A stretch of 64,000 nt of DNA from Bacillota bacterium (GCA_012728375.1 JAAYFF010000041.1:1-64000), one strand, 5' to 3'; positions 26,806 through 36,232 are shown, counted from the stretch's first letter. A program made the numbers and translations. The notes: generated from the letters alone by a model not told the origin.

Positions 26806-27765
26806 GTGATTGATGTTGAGCTGGAACCTCTTCTGCAAAAATACGAACAAATTTATATTTTTACCCATATCCGGCCTGACGGTGATGCAATCGGCTCTTC
26901 CCTGGCATGGGAAAGGGCCTTGAAGCAGATGGGGAAAAGCGTCAAACTTTTTTGTCCGGATGTTATTCCTCAGAAATATGCGTCATTCATTTCGGATGAA
27001 AATATTTCCAACGTTTTTGTCGCCCCTGGAGATACTCCTACACTGGCATTTGTCCTCGACTGCAGTGATTTGGACCGGTTAGATTATATGAAAGAGGATC
27101 TGTTAAAGCTGGACGGGGTTTTCAACATCGATCATCACAAAACGAACCTTAGATTTGGCGATTATAATCTGGTGGATCCTTCTGCAGCTGCAACCGGGGA
27201 GATCATTTACAGATTGATTCAGGATCTTCAGCTGGAGCTTACTGAAGAGATGAGTTTGTTTTTATATATCGCCCTCGCTTCCGATACGGGTTCTTTTAAA
27301 TATGATAATACATCTCCTCAAACAATGTATATCGCGGGAAAGCTGTTAGAAAAAGGAGTTAATCCGTCATTTGTCAGTATGAAAATTTTTGACGAAATTT
27401 CCTTTTCTTCTTTTTTACTCCTCAGGGATTGCCTGCAAGCCTTAAAGCTCGATGAGACGGGAAAAATAGCCTGGATGAGCGTAGATGAAAAAATGCTTGC
27501 CGGGTATGGTGTTAATCCTTCAGAACTCGATGGTTATATAAACTATGCGAAAAACATTAGTGGCGTAGAGGTTGGAGCTTTTTTTTATCATACTATGGAT
27601 GGGGAAACCAAGGTGGGTTTTCGCTCCAAAACCGTTGATATTTCTTCTATCGCTTTTTCCCTCGGCGGTGGAGGGCACCCTCACGCCTCCGGGTGTTCGA
27701 TTGTTGGAAAACCTGATGAAATTGAAAAAATGGTAATTCAAAAAATCTCAGCAATGCTTGCTTAG
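26806..27765 (+). CDS. nrnA: bifunctional oligoribonuclease / PAP phosphatase NrnA (DHH-DHHA1)
   Basis: NrnA degrades nano-RNAs and dephosphorylates pAp, and relatives act on linear dinucleotides. The 319-residue protein has the DHH domain with RPDGDAIGS near 25-33, LDCSDLDR near 83-90 and the name-giving FNIDHHKTN near 104-112, followed by the C-terminal DHHA1 domain with GGGGHPHASG near 290. The GTG start at 26806 lies two bases after rbfA and is probably translated by coupling. Confidence 0.94.
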   Translation: MIDVELEPLLQKYEQIYIFTHIRPDGDAIGSSLAWERALKQMGKSVKLFCPDVIPQKYASFISDENISNVFVAPGDTPTLAFVLDCSDLDRLDYMKEDLLKLDGVFNIDHHKTNLRFGDYNLVDPSAAATGEIIYRLIQDLQLELTEEMSLFLYIALASDTGSFKYDNTSPQTMYIAGKLLEKGVNPSFVSMKIFDEISFSSFLLLRDCLQALKLDETGKIAWMSVDEKMLAGYGVNPSELDGYINYAKNISGVEVGAFFYHTMDGETKVGFRSKTVDISSIAFSLGGGGHPHASGCSIVGKPDEIEKMVIQKISAMLA

Positions 27766-27783
27766 TAGTTTGCAGGGGGTAAA

Positions 27784-28713
27784 ATGGACGGTTTTTTAAA
27801 TATATTGAAACCTCCGGCTATGACATCACACGATGTTGTCAAAAAAGTAAGAGGGCTGTTTCCTACCGTAAAAGTTGGCCACGGAGGAACCCTTGATCCG
27901 GATGCCGTGGGCGTCCTGCCGCTGCTTCTCGGTAAAGCGACGAAGCTTTCATCTTATCTGTTGGAGTTTTCTAAAGTGTATAGGGCAGGCCTGCAACTCG
28001 GAATTACTACCGATACAGAGGATTCTTCAGGAAAGGTTTTAACAAAGCAGGATGTCCCTGCCCTTTCAGTTGCGGATATTGAGAAAGTTTTTCATCTGTT
28101 TCAGGGAGAAATTCAGCAGATTCCTCCCATGTATTCAGCAGTGAAACAAAAGGGAAAGAAATTGTATCAGTATGCACGGGAGGGAAGAAATGTAGACCGC
28201 TCTCCCAGAAAGGTAACGGTCTACTCATTAAAAATAATTGAATTTTATCCTCCTTCCAGAATACTGTTTGAAGTCAAATGTTCAAAAGGAACATATATTC
28301 GTACCCTTTGCTCCCAAATAGGGGATTATCTGGGGTGCGGCGGTCATATGTTCTCTTTGCTGAGAAAAGAGGTCGGTGTTTTTTCTATCCAAGACGCACA
28401 CACAATCGAAGAACTGGAAGAATCGTACCGTCAGAACAGGATTGCCGAACTGCTTCTTCCTTTGGATTATCCGTTTCAGAATTGTAAAAAGCTGTTTTTG
28501 GAGGAGACGGAAATTAAAGCATTGCGTCAGGGCCGTTATCTTTCTTATTTTAATTTATTAGAGAAATATGGGCAAGCGCTGCCTGAACCCGTTGACGAAA
28601 CAATACTGCCGGTATATACTAAAAAAAGCATTTTTACTTTGCTTGCCAGGTGGAAGAAGGACAAAAAAAATCTATTTTATCTGAAGCCGGAAAAAGTTTT
28701 GAAGTCTTGTTAA
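27784..28713 (+). CDS. truB: tRNA pseudouridine(55) synthase
   Basis: TruB makes pseudouridine 55 in the T-arm of tRNAs. The 309-residue protein has catalytic Asp38 in GGTLDPDA, the KVYRAGLQLG block near 66-75, PPMYSAVKQKG near 116-126 and CSKGTYIRTL near 168-177. CAGGGGG precedes ATG 27784. It is part of the rbfA-nrnA-truB-ribF run. Confidence 0.97.
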   Translation: MDGFLNILKPPAMTSHDVVKKVRGLFPTVKVGHGGTLDPDAVGVLPLLLGKATKLSSYLLEFSKVYRAGLQLGITTDTEDSSGKVLTKQDVPALSVADIEKVFHLFQGEIQQIPPMYSAVKQKGKKLYQYAREGRNVDRSPRKVTVYSLKIIEFYPPSRILFEVKCSKGTYIRTLCSQIGDYLGCGGHMFSLLRKEVGVFSIQDAHTIEELEESYRQNRIAELLLPLDYPFQNCKKLFLEETEIKALRQGRYLSYFNLLEKYGQALPEPVDETILPVYTKKSIFTLLARWKKDKKNLFYLKPEKVLKSC

Positions 28714-28726
28714 TTGTTGGTGAGAG

Positions 28727-29683
28727 ATGATGAAAATAATACATGGAGCAGCTAATTTTCAATATATAAAAGATCGACCGGCATTGGCAATTGCTCTGGG
28801 AAACTTTGATGGTTTGCATATTGCCCATAAAAGAATTATCGACAAAACCAGAGAAATTGCCAAGGCAAAGAATTTAAAATGCGCTGCCTTTCTTCTGGAT
28901 CCCCACCCTGTTAAGGTTCTTTTCCCCCAGTCCGATCTTTTCCTTCTTTCTTCAGTAGCGGAAAGAGCGGAAAAGCTCGACAAATGGGGGGTGGATTACC
29001 TCATTATCGAAGACTTTACTCCAGAGTTTTCCGCACTTTCTCCCCATAGCTTTGTGAAGGACTATCTGGCAGGTTTTTTAAATGTTTCTGAGATTATTGT
29101 TGGCTATGATTATTCGTTTGGGTTCCAGGGGCAGGGGACTCCCAAAGAGCTGTTAAGGTGGAGTGAGGAATTCGGATACCATGTGGAAATAATGCCTCCT
29201 GTTGCCCTTGGCAGCGAGGTTGTCAGCAGTTCATTAATCCGGGAATTAATTTTACAGGGTGAGGTGAAAGCTGCCTCTGTCTATCTGGGGGATTATTTTT
29301 CAAGAACCGGTACAGTGGTGCACGGAGAAGGGCGCGGAAGGCATTTGGGTTATCCGACGGCAAATTTAAAGACCCCGCCCGGATTACTTTTGCCGGGAAA
29401 CGGGGTTTATTTAACTTTAGCCGAATGGAAAGGGAAAACGTATTTTTCGTTGACAAATATCGGTAAAAAACCGACATTTAAACAGGACAATGAAATTGTA
29501 GTTGAAGTATACCTTATGGACTTCAGCGGAGATCTTTATGGTGAAGAATTAACAATAAAATTTTTGAACAGAATTAGAAAAGAAAAGTATTTTCCTGAGG
29601 TAAGTCTTCTGGTAAAACAAATAAAGGATGACGAAAAAAAAGCCAGGGACCTTATTGCAGAAGAATACGCAAAGATATTGTAA
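28727..29683 (+). CDS. ribF: bifunctional riboflavin kinase / FAD synthetase
   Basis: RibF converts riboflavin to FMN and then FAD. The 318-residue protein has the N-terminal nucleotidyltransferase domain with GNFDGLHIAHK near 26-36 (HxGH-like, with His in HIAH) and the SSSLIRELI region near 165-173. The C-terminal kinase domain carries GRGRHLGYPTANL near 203-215 and a GVYLT strand. GGTGAG precedes the start at 28727, and a second ATG at 28730 is equally possible. It ends the operon before the rpsO promoter. Confidence 0.96.
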   Translation: MMKIIHGAANFQYIKDRPALAIALGNFDGLHIAHKRIIDKTREIAKAKNLKCAAFLLDPHPVKVLFPQSDLFLLSSVAERAEKLDKWGVDYLIIEDFTPEFSALSPHSFVKDYLAGFLNVSEIIVGYDYSFGFQGQGTPKELLRWSEEFGYHVEIMPPVALGSEVVSSSLIRELILQGEVKAASVYLGDYFSRTGTVVHGEGRGRHLGYPTANLKTPPGLLLPGNGVYLTLAEWKGKTYFSLTNIGKKPTFKQDNEIVVEVYLMDFSGDLYGEELTIKFLNRIRKEKYFPEVSLLVKQIKDDEKKARDLIAEEYAKIL

Positions 29684-29715
29684 AATGCCGGTGTTAGGCA
29701 AGGAAATCGTCTTAG

Positions 29716-29744
29716 TTTACAAAGGGGCGGGGATATGATAGAAT
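29716..29744 (+). promoter_or_regulatory. sigma-A-type promoter for rpsO
   Basis: TTTACA (29716-29721) and TAGAAT (29739-29744) have a 17-base spacer, about 50 bases upstream of the rpsO start. Confidence 0.7.
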
Positions 29745-29793
29745 CTTGCTTAATCCGGCAGGAATTATGCACTAGTTAAGGGAGGTGAGCCAG

Positions 29794-30063
29794 TTGGCAT
29801 TATCTAACCAGGCAAAGATTGATATTATTCAAGAGTACAGAACCCACAGCAATGATACGGGGTCTCCGGAAGTGCAAATTGCCATGTTGACAAAGCGGAT
29901 TAATCAGTTGACTGAACATCTAAAGAAACACAAGAAGGATTTTCATTCACGCCGCGGGTTGTTAAAAATGGTCGGTAAACGCAGAGGTTTGTTAAATTAC
30001 TTGCGCAACAAAAGTCCGGAGAGGTACAGAAACATTATCGAAAAATTGAGCTTAAGAAAATAG
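29794..30063 (+). CDS. rpsO: 30S ribosomal protein S15
   Basis: S15 binds 16S rRNA early in 30S assembly. TTG 29794 is chosen: GGGAGGTGA ends seven bases upstream and the product then starts MALSN, as in other S15 proteins. The GTG at 29785 is part of the binding site. This gives 89 residues, the exact family length. [11 protein letters not shown] near 19-29 and [13 protein letters not shown] near 51-63 are diagnostic. It precedes pnp, the usual pairing. Confidence 0.97.
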   Translation: MALSNQAKIDIIQEYRTHSNDTGSPEVQIAMLTKRINQLTEHLKKHKKDFHSRRGLLKMVGKRRGLLNYLRNKSPERYRNIIEKLSLRK

Positions 30064-30108
30064 ATGAAGGCTAATTCCAGGTTTTCTGTTTTAAAGGAGG
30101 TTTGTTAT

Positions 30109-32280
30109 TTGGATGAATTTCAAATTGAAGTAGCCGGTAGGTTACTTACTTTAGAAACTGGGAAACTAGCCAGACAAGCAAGTGGCTCCGTAATGATTAG
30201 GTACGGCGATACGGCACTGCTGGTAACGGCAACCGTTGCTGATGAACCACGGGAAGGAGCGGACTTTTTACCGCTTACTGTCGATTTTGAGGAAAGGCTC
30301 TATGCTGTGGGGCGGATACCGGGCGGTTTTATTAAAAGGGAAGGGCGCCCGACAGAAAAAGCAATTCTGGCAGACAGGCTGACCGACAGGCCTCTAAGAC
30401 CCCTCTTCCCAAATAATTTTAGAAATGCGATTCATATTGTTGCTACAGTTCTTTCTATAGATCAGGATTGTGTGCCCGAGCCTCTGGCAATTATAGGGGC
30501 TTCGGCCGCGCTTTCAATTTCTAAAATTCCTTTTGACGGTCCTGTTGGTGCAGTCAGCGTGGGACTGGTTGACGGTAAGCCTGTCATAAATCCTACAGTG
30601 GAGCAGAACGAGGCCAGCACCCTTAACCTAATTGTCGCGGGTACGGAAGATGCAATTTTAATGATTGAAGCAGGGGCCAAAGAAGTTCCCGGGGAACAAA
30701 TTCTGGAAGCCATTTTAGCCGGCCATGAAGTTATTAAGGATATTGTCCGTCTGCAAAAAGAAATGGTCGAAAAAATTGGTCGGGAAAAGATGGAAGTCCC
30801 GGTTTTGGAAATTGATCCTGAATTGAGCCGGGAAGTGCAGGATTTCTGCGCAGCCAAAATCAACAGCACCTTCCGGATTGAAGAAAAGCTGGAAAGGGAG
30901 CGGGCTTTAGATCTCGTCAAAGAAGAGACGATAGCTCATTTTAATGAACTTTATCCAGAGCGTGAAACGGAAATTATTGAAGCGTTAAACAATTACATTA
31001 AAACTACATTTCGTTCCATGATCCTTAAAGAAGGAGTTCGCCCGGACGGAAGGTCCTGGAATGAAATAAGGCCGATTACTTCTGAAGTTGGGCTGTTTAA
31101 AAGGACCCATGGTTCAGGCCTTTTTACCAGAGGGCAAACCCAGGTTCTCAATATTTGTACATTGGGAGCCTTGCGGGATGTGCAAATTTTAGACGGCCTC
31201 GGACTGGAAGAGTCCAAACGCTTTATGCATCACTATAATTTTCCGCCGTACAGCGTCGGTGAAACCGGGTTTATGCGGGGACCGGGCAGAAGGGAGATAG
31301 GCCATGGTGCCCTGGCCGAAAGAGCCCTTTCCGCCGTAATTCCCAAAGAGGATGATTTTCCTTATACAATTCGCCTGGTTTCCGAAGTTCTGGAATCCAA
31401 CGGATCAACTTCCATGGCCAGCGTCTGTGCATCTTCATTATCTTTGATGGATGCTGGGGTTCCAATTAAAACTCCGGTGGCCGGTATTGCCATGGGCTTG
31501 ATTAAAGAAGGAGAAGATATCGCTATTCTGTCTGATATTCAGGGAATAGAGGATTTCCTGGGCGATATGGATTTTAAAGTTGCAGGGACAGTAAACGGCA
31601 TTACTGCACTGCAAATGGATATAAAAATTAAGGGATTATCCCGCGAGATCCTGGAAATGGCCCTGGAAAAAGCCAGGGAAGGATACCTGTATATCATGGA
31701 CAAGATGAATGAGACTATTAGCGCTCCAAGGCCGAACTTATCCGATTATGCACCCCGTATCTTTACAATGCAGATTAGTACGGATAAAATCAGGGATGTT
31801 ATCGGGCCGGGAGGCAAGGTTATTAACCGGATAATTGAAGAAACCGGTGTGGATATTAATATTGAGTCGGACGGCAGGATATTTATTGTTGCCCTGGATG
31901 CTGCCGCAGCAAAAAAGGCCCAGGAAATTATTGAGACATTAACTGCTGACGTAGAACCCGGCCGAATCTACCTGGGAAAGGTAACCAGGACGGAAAAATA
32001 CGGCGCTTTTGCTGAGATACTTCCCGGTAAAGAGGGGCTCATTCATATTTCGCACCTGGAAAGAACCAGGGTAAACAGAACGGAGGATGTGGTTAAGGTC
32101 GGGGATCAGGTCATGGTTAAAGTGCTCGATATCGATGAAAAGGGAAGAATTAACCTTTCAAGAAGAGACGCTTTACCGGCTGTCAATTCCCAGGAAAATA
32201 GCACAGGGGAGAGGAGCAAACCCCGTGCAGAGGGTGCATCTTTCTCCAGACACAGGCATAATAGATTTAACAGAAAGTAA
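30109..32280 (+). CDS. pnp: polyribonucleotide nucleotidyltransferase (PNPase)
   Basis: PNPase is a phosphorolytic 3'-5' exoribonuclease of mRNA decay. The 723-residue protein has two RNase PH domains (about 1-140 and 300-540), an alpha-helical linker, a KH domain (about 550-615, with IGPGGKVI) and an S1 domain (about 620-690). A basic tail follows. TTG 30109 lies eight bases after AAAGGAGG; the ATG at 30064 precedes that site and is not used. An rpsO-pnp transcript from the promoter at 29716 is likely. Confidence 0.97.
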   Translation: MDEFQIEVAGRLLTLETGKLARQASGSVMIRYGDTALLVTATVADEPREGADFLPLTVDFEERLYAVGRIPGGFIKREGRPTEKAILADRLTDRPLRPLFPNNFRNAIHIVATVLSIDQDCVPEPLAIIGASAALSISKIPFDGPVGAVSVGLVDGKPVINPTVEQNEASTLNLIVAGTEDAILMIEAGAKEVPGEQILEAILAGHEVIKDIVRLQKEMVEKIGREKMEVPVLEIDPELSREVQDFCAAKINSTFRIEEKLERERALDLVKEETIAHFNELYPERETEIIEALNNYIKTTFRSMILKEGVRPDGRSWNEIRPITSEVGLFKRTHGSGLFTRGQTQVLNICTLGALRDVQILDGLGLEESKRFMHHYNFPPYSVGETGFMRGPGRREIGHGALAERALSAVIPKEDDFPYTIRLVSEVLESNGSTSMASVCASSLSLMDAGVPIKTPVAGIAMGLIKEGEDIAILSDIQGIEDFLGDMDFKVAGTVNGITALQMDIKIKGLSREILEMALEKAREGYLYIMDKMNETISAPRPNLSDYAPRIFTMQISTDKIRDVIGPGGKVINRIIEETGVDINIESDGRIFIVALDAAAAKKAQEIIETLTADVEPGRIYLGKVTRTEKYGAFAEILPGKEGLIHISHLERTRVNRTEDVVKVGDQVMVKVLDIDEKGRINLSRRDALPAVNSQENSTGERSKPRAEGASFSRHRHNRFNRK

Positions 32281-32282
32281 GG

Positions 32283-32341
32283 TTCCCCTTGCAGCAGGCA
32301 CGCTCAAAATTTACTTTGTTAAAGGGGAATAACTCCCCTTT
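32283..32341 (+). terminator. overlapping hairpins after pnp
   Basis: AAAGGGG (32321-32327) can pair with CCCCTTT (32335-32341). The same AAGGGGAA (32322-32329) can also pair with an upstream TTCCCCTT (32283-32290). The two stems exclude each other. There is no T run, so a classical terminator is doubtful; a processing or attenuator role is possible. Confidence 0.45.
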
Positions 32342-32387
32342 AACTGTAATATTAATTAAATAGACAACACAAGAGAGGTTTGAAAAG

Positions 32388-33076
32388 ATGAAAAAGCCTC
32401 TTTTTTTTTTTTAGCTTTAACCGTCGCTGCTGTTACCGGTCTTTTTGCCCTTACTTTATCCCTACCTACAGGTGCTTCTTACCCTCCTGAACCTGTTTTC
32501 CAGGTGGAAAGGGCGCAAGGGACTGTGTTTTTTACTTTTAATATCCTCTGGGAAGAGGAGCCGGTTAAAGATATATTGCAAATTTTGCAGGAAAACGAGA
32601 TTAAAGCTGTCTTCTTTGCAACCGGGGAATGGGTGAAAAGGTATACAAATAATGCCCTGGAAATTATTCTTTCCGGCCATTATCTTGGCAACCATTCGTA
32701 TTCTCACCGCAAACTGCTGCTTCTTTCCGAAGATGAAGTCATCTCCGAAATTCAAGGTTTTAACCAGGTCTGCCTGGAACATTTAAACTACCGGCCCTCA
32801 TTTTTCCGGCCGCCATATGGTGAATATAACGCCCGGATGATCAATCTTGCCCGGGAACATGGCTGCCTTACCCTTTTGTGGAGCATCAATGCCTTAATGC
32901 TTTCAAATTTTGAAGGTGAACTGATTATCTCCCGCCTGGAAGAACGTCTGCACGATGGAGCGGTTATTCTATTCCATACTTCTTCGCCGCGCCTAAAGGA
33001 CACTCTTCCTGAGATGATCAGTTACTTGAAATGGAAAGGGTACCGCATTGGTTCGCCGGAAGAAATTTTAAGGTGA
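32388..33076 (+). CDS. polysaccharide deacetylase-like protein (YlxY position), frame broken at a 12-T tract
   Basis: ATG 32388 behind GAGAGGTTTGAAAAG starts MKKPLFFF and hits TAG inside a run of 12 T (32401-32412). One extra T (or two fewer) would join it to the open frame that continues ALTVAAVTGLFALTL, a normal signal peptide, and then the deacetylase-fold domain to 33076. The intact part alone would need an internal start such as GTG 32504. Motif 1 (normally TFDD) is degraded to TFNILW. HSYSH near the second motif, RPPYGEYN and a late LFHTS are kept. B. subtilis ylxY sits in the same place after pnp. Catalysis is doubtful. The cause could be an assembly error, phase variation or transcriptional slippage. 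Confidence 0.75.
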
Positions 33077-33090
33077 GGTAAGGTGGAGGA

Positions 33091-34122
33091 ATGTTTGTCA
33101 TCTATTTTGGATCAAAAAAAGGAAAGAAGACCATTATTTTCTTTTTTCTTTTCCTCTTCTTGCTCGGCGGTTTTTTCTTTTTGGGAAACCCACTCTACCG
33201 CTTGCTTCATCGTTCCCTCGACCGGGTTGAAAAAAGGGTTGTCTTTATGGGGCAAGGACTCGAAGGAAAGACCCGGGAGCAAATTGAGGAAATGTTTGCG
33301 GCTAAATTTGAGGAATGGCAGATTAACCCGGTTAATGCAGTCTATAATTCCCTTGACAATACGATAATTCCGGAAACTTGGGGTTACAGAATAAATATAC
33401 CGGAGACCGTCAATAAAATCATGTCCGCAGGGCCCGGAGAAGAGGTTGAGCCCTTCTACGAGGCCGTTTTCCCGCAGATTACCATTGCCGACTACCCCTC
33501 AGCCGTAATTAAAAAAGGAAATGCCGCCAAAAAGCAAATTGCTTTCATGATTAATGTGGCTTGGGGTACGGAATATATTCAACCCATGCTCGAAGTCCTT
33601 GAAGCGGAGAAGGCACAAGGCACCTTTTTTGTTGTGGGAACATGGGCAAAGAAAAATATTGAACTGGTGGAGGAGATTTATCGCCGGAAACACCTTCTGG
33701 CCAATCATGGGCATACAGATAGCGTGGTTTATACGGAATTGACGGCTGCAGAAATACAAAGCGGCCTGGAGGAGGTCAATAACCTCATCTTTGACGTGAC
33801 AGGAGAGAAGCCGCACTTTTTTACCCCCCATAAAGGCGAGTATAATCCGCTGGTTTTGGAAACCGTTTCCCGCTGCGGGATGAGAACGGTTTTATGGACG
33901 CTTGATACTGTGGATTGGATGGAGCCCGGTGTAGAAAAAATGCATGAAAGAGTGACGGAAAAGATTCACGGGGGAGCAATTGTCCTCATGCATCCTACCC
34001 GCGATACCGTTCTTTTTTTAAAAGAAGCGATACCTGTTATAAAGGATAAAGGGTTGGCTATTGTTACCCTGGAAGAGCTTTTCAGCCCTCAAAATCCACC
34101 AAGCTCGTTAATTGGATATTAA
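33091..34122 (+). CDS. membrane-anchored deacetylase-fold protein with VanW-type N-terminal domain
   Basis: The 343-residue protein has an N-terminal membrane segment (about 13-33), then a domain (about 45-125) that resembles the N-terminal domain of the next gene's VanW protein. Both contain a NP.NA / RPRNA stretch, an IIPE / ILPE, a G.RI / GKKI and TVN.IM in the same order. A polysaccharide-deacetylase fold follows (about 145-335). Its metal site looks lost: the TFDDG position reads MINVAWG, the second motif reads NHGHTD and the RPPYG position reads TPHKGE. LWTLDTVDW and LMHPT are kept. It may bind rather than deacetylate peptidoglycan. GGTGGAGG precedes ATG 33091. Confidence 0.8.
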   Translation: MFVIYFGSKKGKKTIIFFFLFLFLLGGFFFLGNPLYRLLHRSLDRVEKRVVFMGQGLEGKTREQIEEMFAAKFEEWQINPVNAVYNSLDNTIIPETWGYRINIPETVNKIMSAGPGEEVEPFYEAVFPQITIADYPSAVIKKGNAAKKQIAFMINVAWGTEYIQPMLEVLEAEKAQGTFFVVGTWAKKNIELVEEIYRRKHLLANHGHTDSVVYTELTAAEIQSGLEEVNNLIFDVTGEKPHFFTPHKGEYNPLVLETVSRCGMRTVLWTLDTVDWMEPGVEKMHERVTEKIHGGAIVLMHPTRDTVLFLKEAIPVIKDKGLAIVTLEELFSPQNPPSSLIGY

Positions 34123-34126
34123 GAAA

Positions 34127-34960
34127 ATGAGAAAAGTTACAATACTTACTATTAATGGAACAACCCTTCTTTTGCTTGCCCTGCTTTTTGTTTCCGGCTG
34201 CCTGACAGTTAATATCCGGGATAGTTATATAAGGTTAAAATACGGCGTTGCGCCGGGCGTTTTTCTGGAAGGAATCCCTATGGAAAGGAAACTGGAAGAA
34301 GAAGTAACTTTTCTTGTTCAAGCTTTAAGCCGCGAGCGCCAAATCCGCCCCCGTAACGCCTATCTGGATCCTTTCTCCGGAGAGATACTGCCGGAACAGT
34401 ACGGGAAAAAAATTGATGTACAGGCAACCGTAAACCTGATTATGAATTCAAGTGCTCACACTACTCATAGTCCTGTTTTCATTGAACTGGACCCCGAAGT
34501 AACAGAGGATATTTTGCGAAACATTTGTCACAGAAAAGGTTCCTATGCCACCGGTTTTGGAAATGGAGGCAGGGGCGTAAATATCAGGCTCGCAGCCCAG
34601 TCAATAAACAATTATCTCTTGGCGCCGGGAGAAGTTTTTTCATTTAACGAGGCAACCGGACCGAGAGAACCTGAAAGGGGCTATAAGCTGGCGCCAATTA
34701 TTGTTGGCGGCACGGTAATTCCCGGATACGGAGGAGGGGTGTGCCAGGTTTCCACAACCCTATATAATGCTGTCCTGAATGCGGGACTCGAGGTTGTTCA
34801 GAGGTTTCCCCACAGCCGTCCGGTTGGTTATGTCCCTCCCGGTAAAGACGCTACAGTTTCCAATTATCTTGATTTTAAATTCAGAAATAATACCGATAAT
34901 TTCATTCTTATAAAAACTTCTTCTTACGGATACCGCCTTGTTGTCGAAATATGGGGTTAA
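34127..34960 (+). CDS. VanW family lipoprotein
   Basis: The 277-residue protein has a signal peptide ending in VSGC, a lipobox-like site with Cys at about residue 25. A putative peptidoglycan-binding-4-like domain follows, then the VanW domain (about 140-270), marked by PGEVFSFNEATGP, GGGVCQVSTTLYNA and the HSRPVGYVPPG segment. ATG 34127 is used, five bases after the previous stop; TTG 34112 overlaps that gene. VanW proteins are found with vancomycin clusters and sporulation/cell-wall genes, but the biochemical role is not established. It probably acts with the preceding protein at the envelope. Confidence 0.85.
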   Translation: MRKVTILTINGTTLLLLALLFVSGCLTVNIRDSYIRLKYGVAPGVFLEGIPMERKLEEEVTFLVQALSRERQIRPRNAYLDPFSGEILPEQYGKKIDVQATVNLIMNSSAHTTHSPVFIELDPEVTEDILRNICHRKGSYATGFGNGGRGVNIRLAAQSINNYLLAPGEVFSFNEATGPREPERGYKLAPIIVGGTVIPGYGGGVCQVSTTLYNAVLNAGLEVVQRFPHSRPVGYVPPGKDATVSNYLDFKFRNNTDNFILIKTSSYGYRLVVEIWG

Positions 34961-35024
34961 TGTACATGAGGAGGATATTGCTGATTTTGCAGTAGAGCCA
35001 TGGCGATCGATTGCACTGCCTTTA

Positions 35025-35053
35025 TTGACAAAGAAAGACCGGCATCATATACT
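35025..35053 (+). promoter_or_regulatory. sigma-A-type promoter for dut
   Basis: TTGACA (35025-35030) and TATACT (35048-35053) have a 17-base spacer and lie 53 bases upstream of the dut start. Confidence 0.75.
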
Positions 35054-35105
35054 TGGCATAACAAATTTTTAGAGCAAGTAGCTATTTGACAAAGGTGGTG
35101 GCATT

Positions 35106-35561
35106 ATGCGGGAAACAGTTCATGTACTGGTTAAAAAGCTCAAGCATGCCGAAGATCTTCCGCTGCCGCGTTTTATGAGCGAGGAAGCTGCAGGGATGGA
35201 TATTTTTGCCGCTGTAGAGAAAGAGGTTGTAATAGAGCCGGGTAAGTTTGTTCTCGTTCCCACCGGGATTATGATGGCTATTCCGCCGGGTTTTGAAGCA
35301 CAGGTGCGTCCCAGAAGCGGCCTTGCTTTTAAACACGGGATTACGATTTTAAATTCACCGGGGACAATCGATGCCGATTACCGCGGCGAGATAAAAGTTC
35401 TTCTAATTAACCTCGGTTACCAGGACTATACTATTGTAAGGGGCGAAAGAATTGCCCAGCTTGTTATTCATGCCCTACCTGCAGTTAAGTTGATCCAGGC
35501 GGAAGAATTGCCTCCTTCTTCGCGCGGCGGCGGGGGGTTCGGGCATACGGGATCATTTTAA
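35106..35561 (+). CDS. dut: dUTP diphosphatase
   Basis: dUTPase hydrolyses dUTP to dUMP, protecting DNA from uracil and feeding dTMP synthesis. The 151-residue trimeric-type protein has all five motifs: AAGMDI near 28-33, PRSGLAFK near 76-83, GTIDADYRGEI near 92-102, ERIAQLVI near 118-125, and the glycine-rich C-terminal GGGGFGHTGSF. AAAGGTGG precedes ATG 35106. Confidence 0.96.
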   Translation: MRETVHVLVKKLKHAEDLPLPRFMSEEAAGMDIFAAVEKEVVIEPGKFVLVPTGIMMAIPPGFEAQVRPRSGLAFKHGITILNSPGTIDADYRGEIKVLLINLGYQDYTIVRGERIAQLVIHALPAVKLIQAEELPPSSRGGGGFGHTGSF

Positions 35562-35660
35562 ATTTTCAAAAAACCGATCTCTTTTGCCGGTGCCGTATAG
35601 AAGAAATAGAGTAGGAAATACTACCTCCATAGTAAAAAACAAAGAAGGAGGCAGCGAGCT

Positions 35661-36161
35661 ATGGCAAAAACAGTTATCGGTGTTTTTCGTAGCGAAGAGC
35701 GGGCGAGGGAAGCGATAAATGAACTTAAACGCCAGGGGTTTGACGAAAGAGAAATATCCCTTATAGCAAAAGACAATCAAGGAGGCAGGCCGGAAGAAAC
35801 CGGCGAGCCTGAAAATGAAGGTTTGACCATGGGAGAACAAAACGTCGGCGACGGGACGTTGACGGGCAGCGCCATCGGAGGTATTGCCGGTTTGCTGGCC
35901 GGGGCAGGAGCCCTGTTAATCCCCGGTGTCGGTCCCATTGTCGCGGCAGGTCCCCTGGCTGCTTTTTTAACCGGAGTTGTAGGCGGCGGTCTTGTCGGAA
36001 GCCTGGTTGACTTTGGTATTCCGGAAGAAAGAGGCCGCCATTATGAAGAAAGAGTTAAAAGGGGCGATATTCTTGTTACCCTTAAAGCGGGCGAGGATGA
36101 AACGCCTAAAGTGTCGTCCGTTTTAAAACGGTTTGGGGCTGAGGACGTAGAATCTTATTAG
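35661..36161 (+). CDS. YflT/general-stress-17M-like protein
   Basis: The 166-residue protein has a ferredoxin-like N-terminal domain (about 1-45: VIGVFRSEERAREAINEL) typical of the YflT/heat-induced stress family. An acidic linker is followed by a long glycine/alanine-rich hydrophobic stretch (about 70-115), which could be a membrane hairpin, and a C-terminal alpha/beta segment with RGDILVTL. GAAGGAGG precedes ATG 35661. Members accompany the general stress response, but no enzymatic activity is known. A terminator follows. Confidence 0.8.
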   Translation: MAKTVIGVFRSEERAREAINELKRQGFDEREISLIAKDNQGGRPEETGEPENEGLTMGEQNVGDGTLTGSAIGGIAGLLAGAGALLIPGVGPIVAAGPLAAFLTGVVGGGLVGSLVDFGIPEERGRHYEERVKRGDILVTLKAGEDETPKVSSVLKRFGAEDVESY

Positions 36162-36208
36162 ACAATTTCAGTTAAGCTCTACCGCTAACTTTACAACGAT
36201 AAGCATAT

Positions 36209-36232
36209 GCGCCGGACACGGCGCTTTTTTTT
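36209..36232 (+). terminator. intrinsic terminator after the YflT-like gene
   Basis: GCGCCG (36209-36214) / CGGCGC (36219-36224) with a GACA loop and eight T. Confidence 0.85.
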
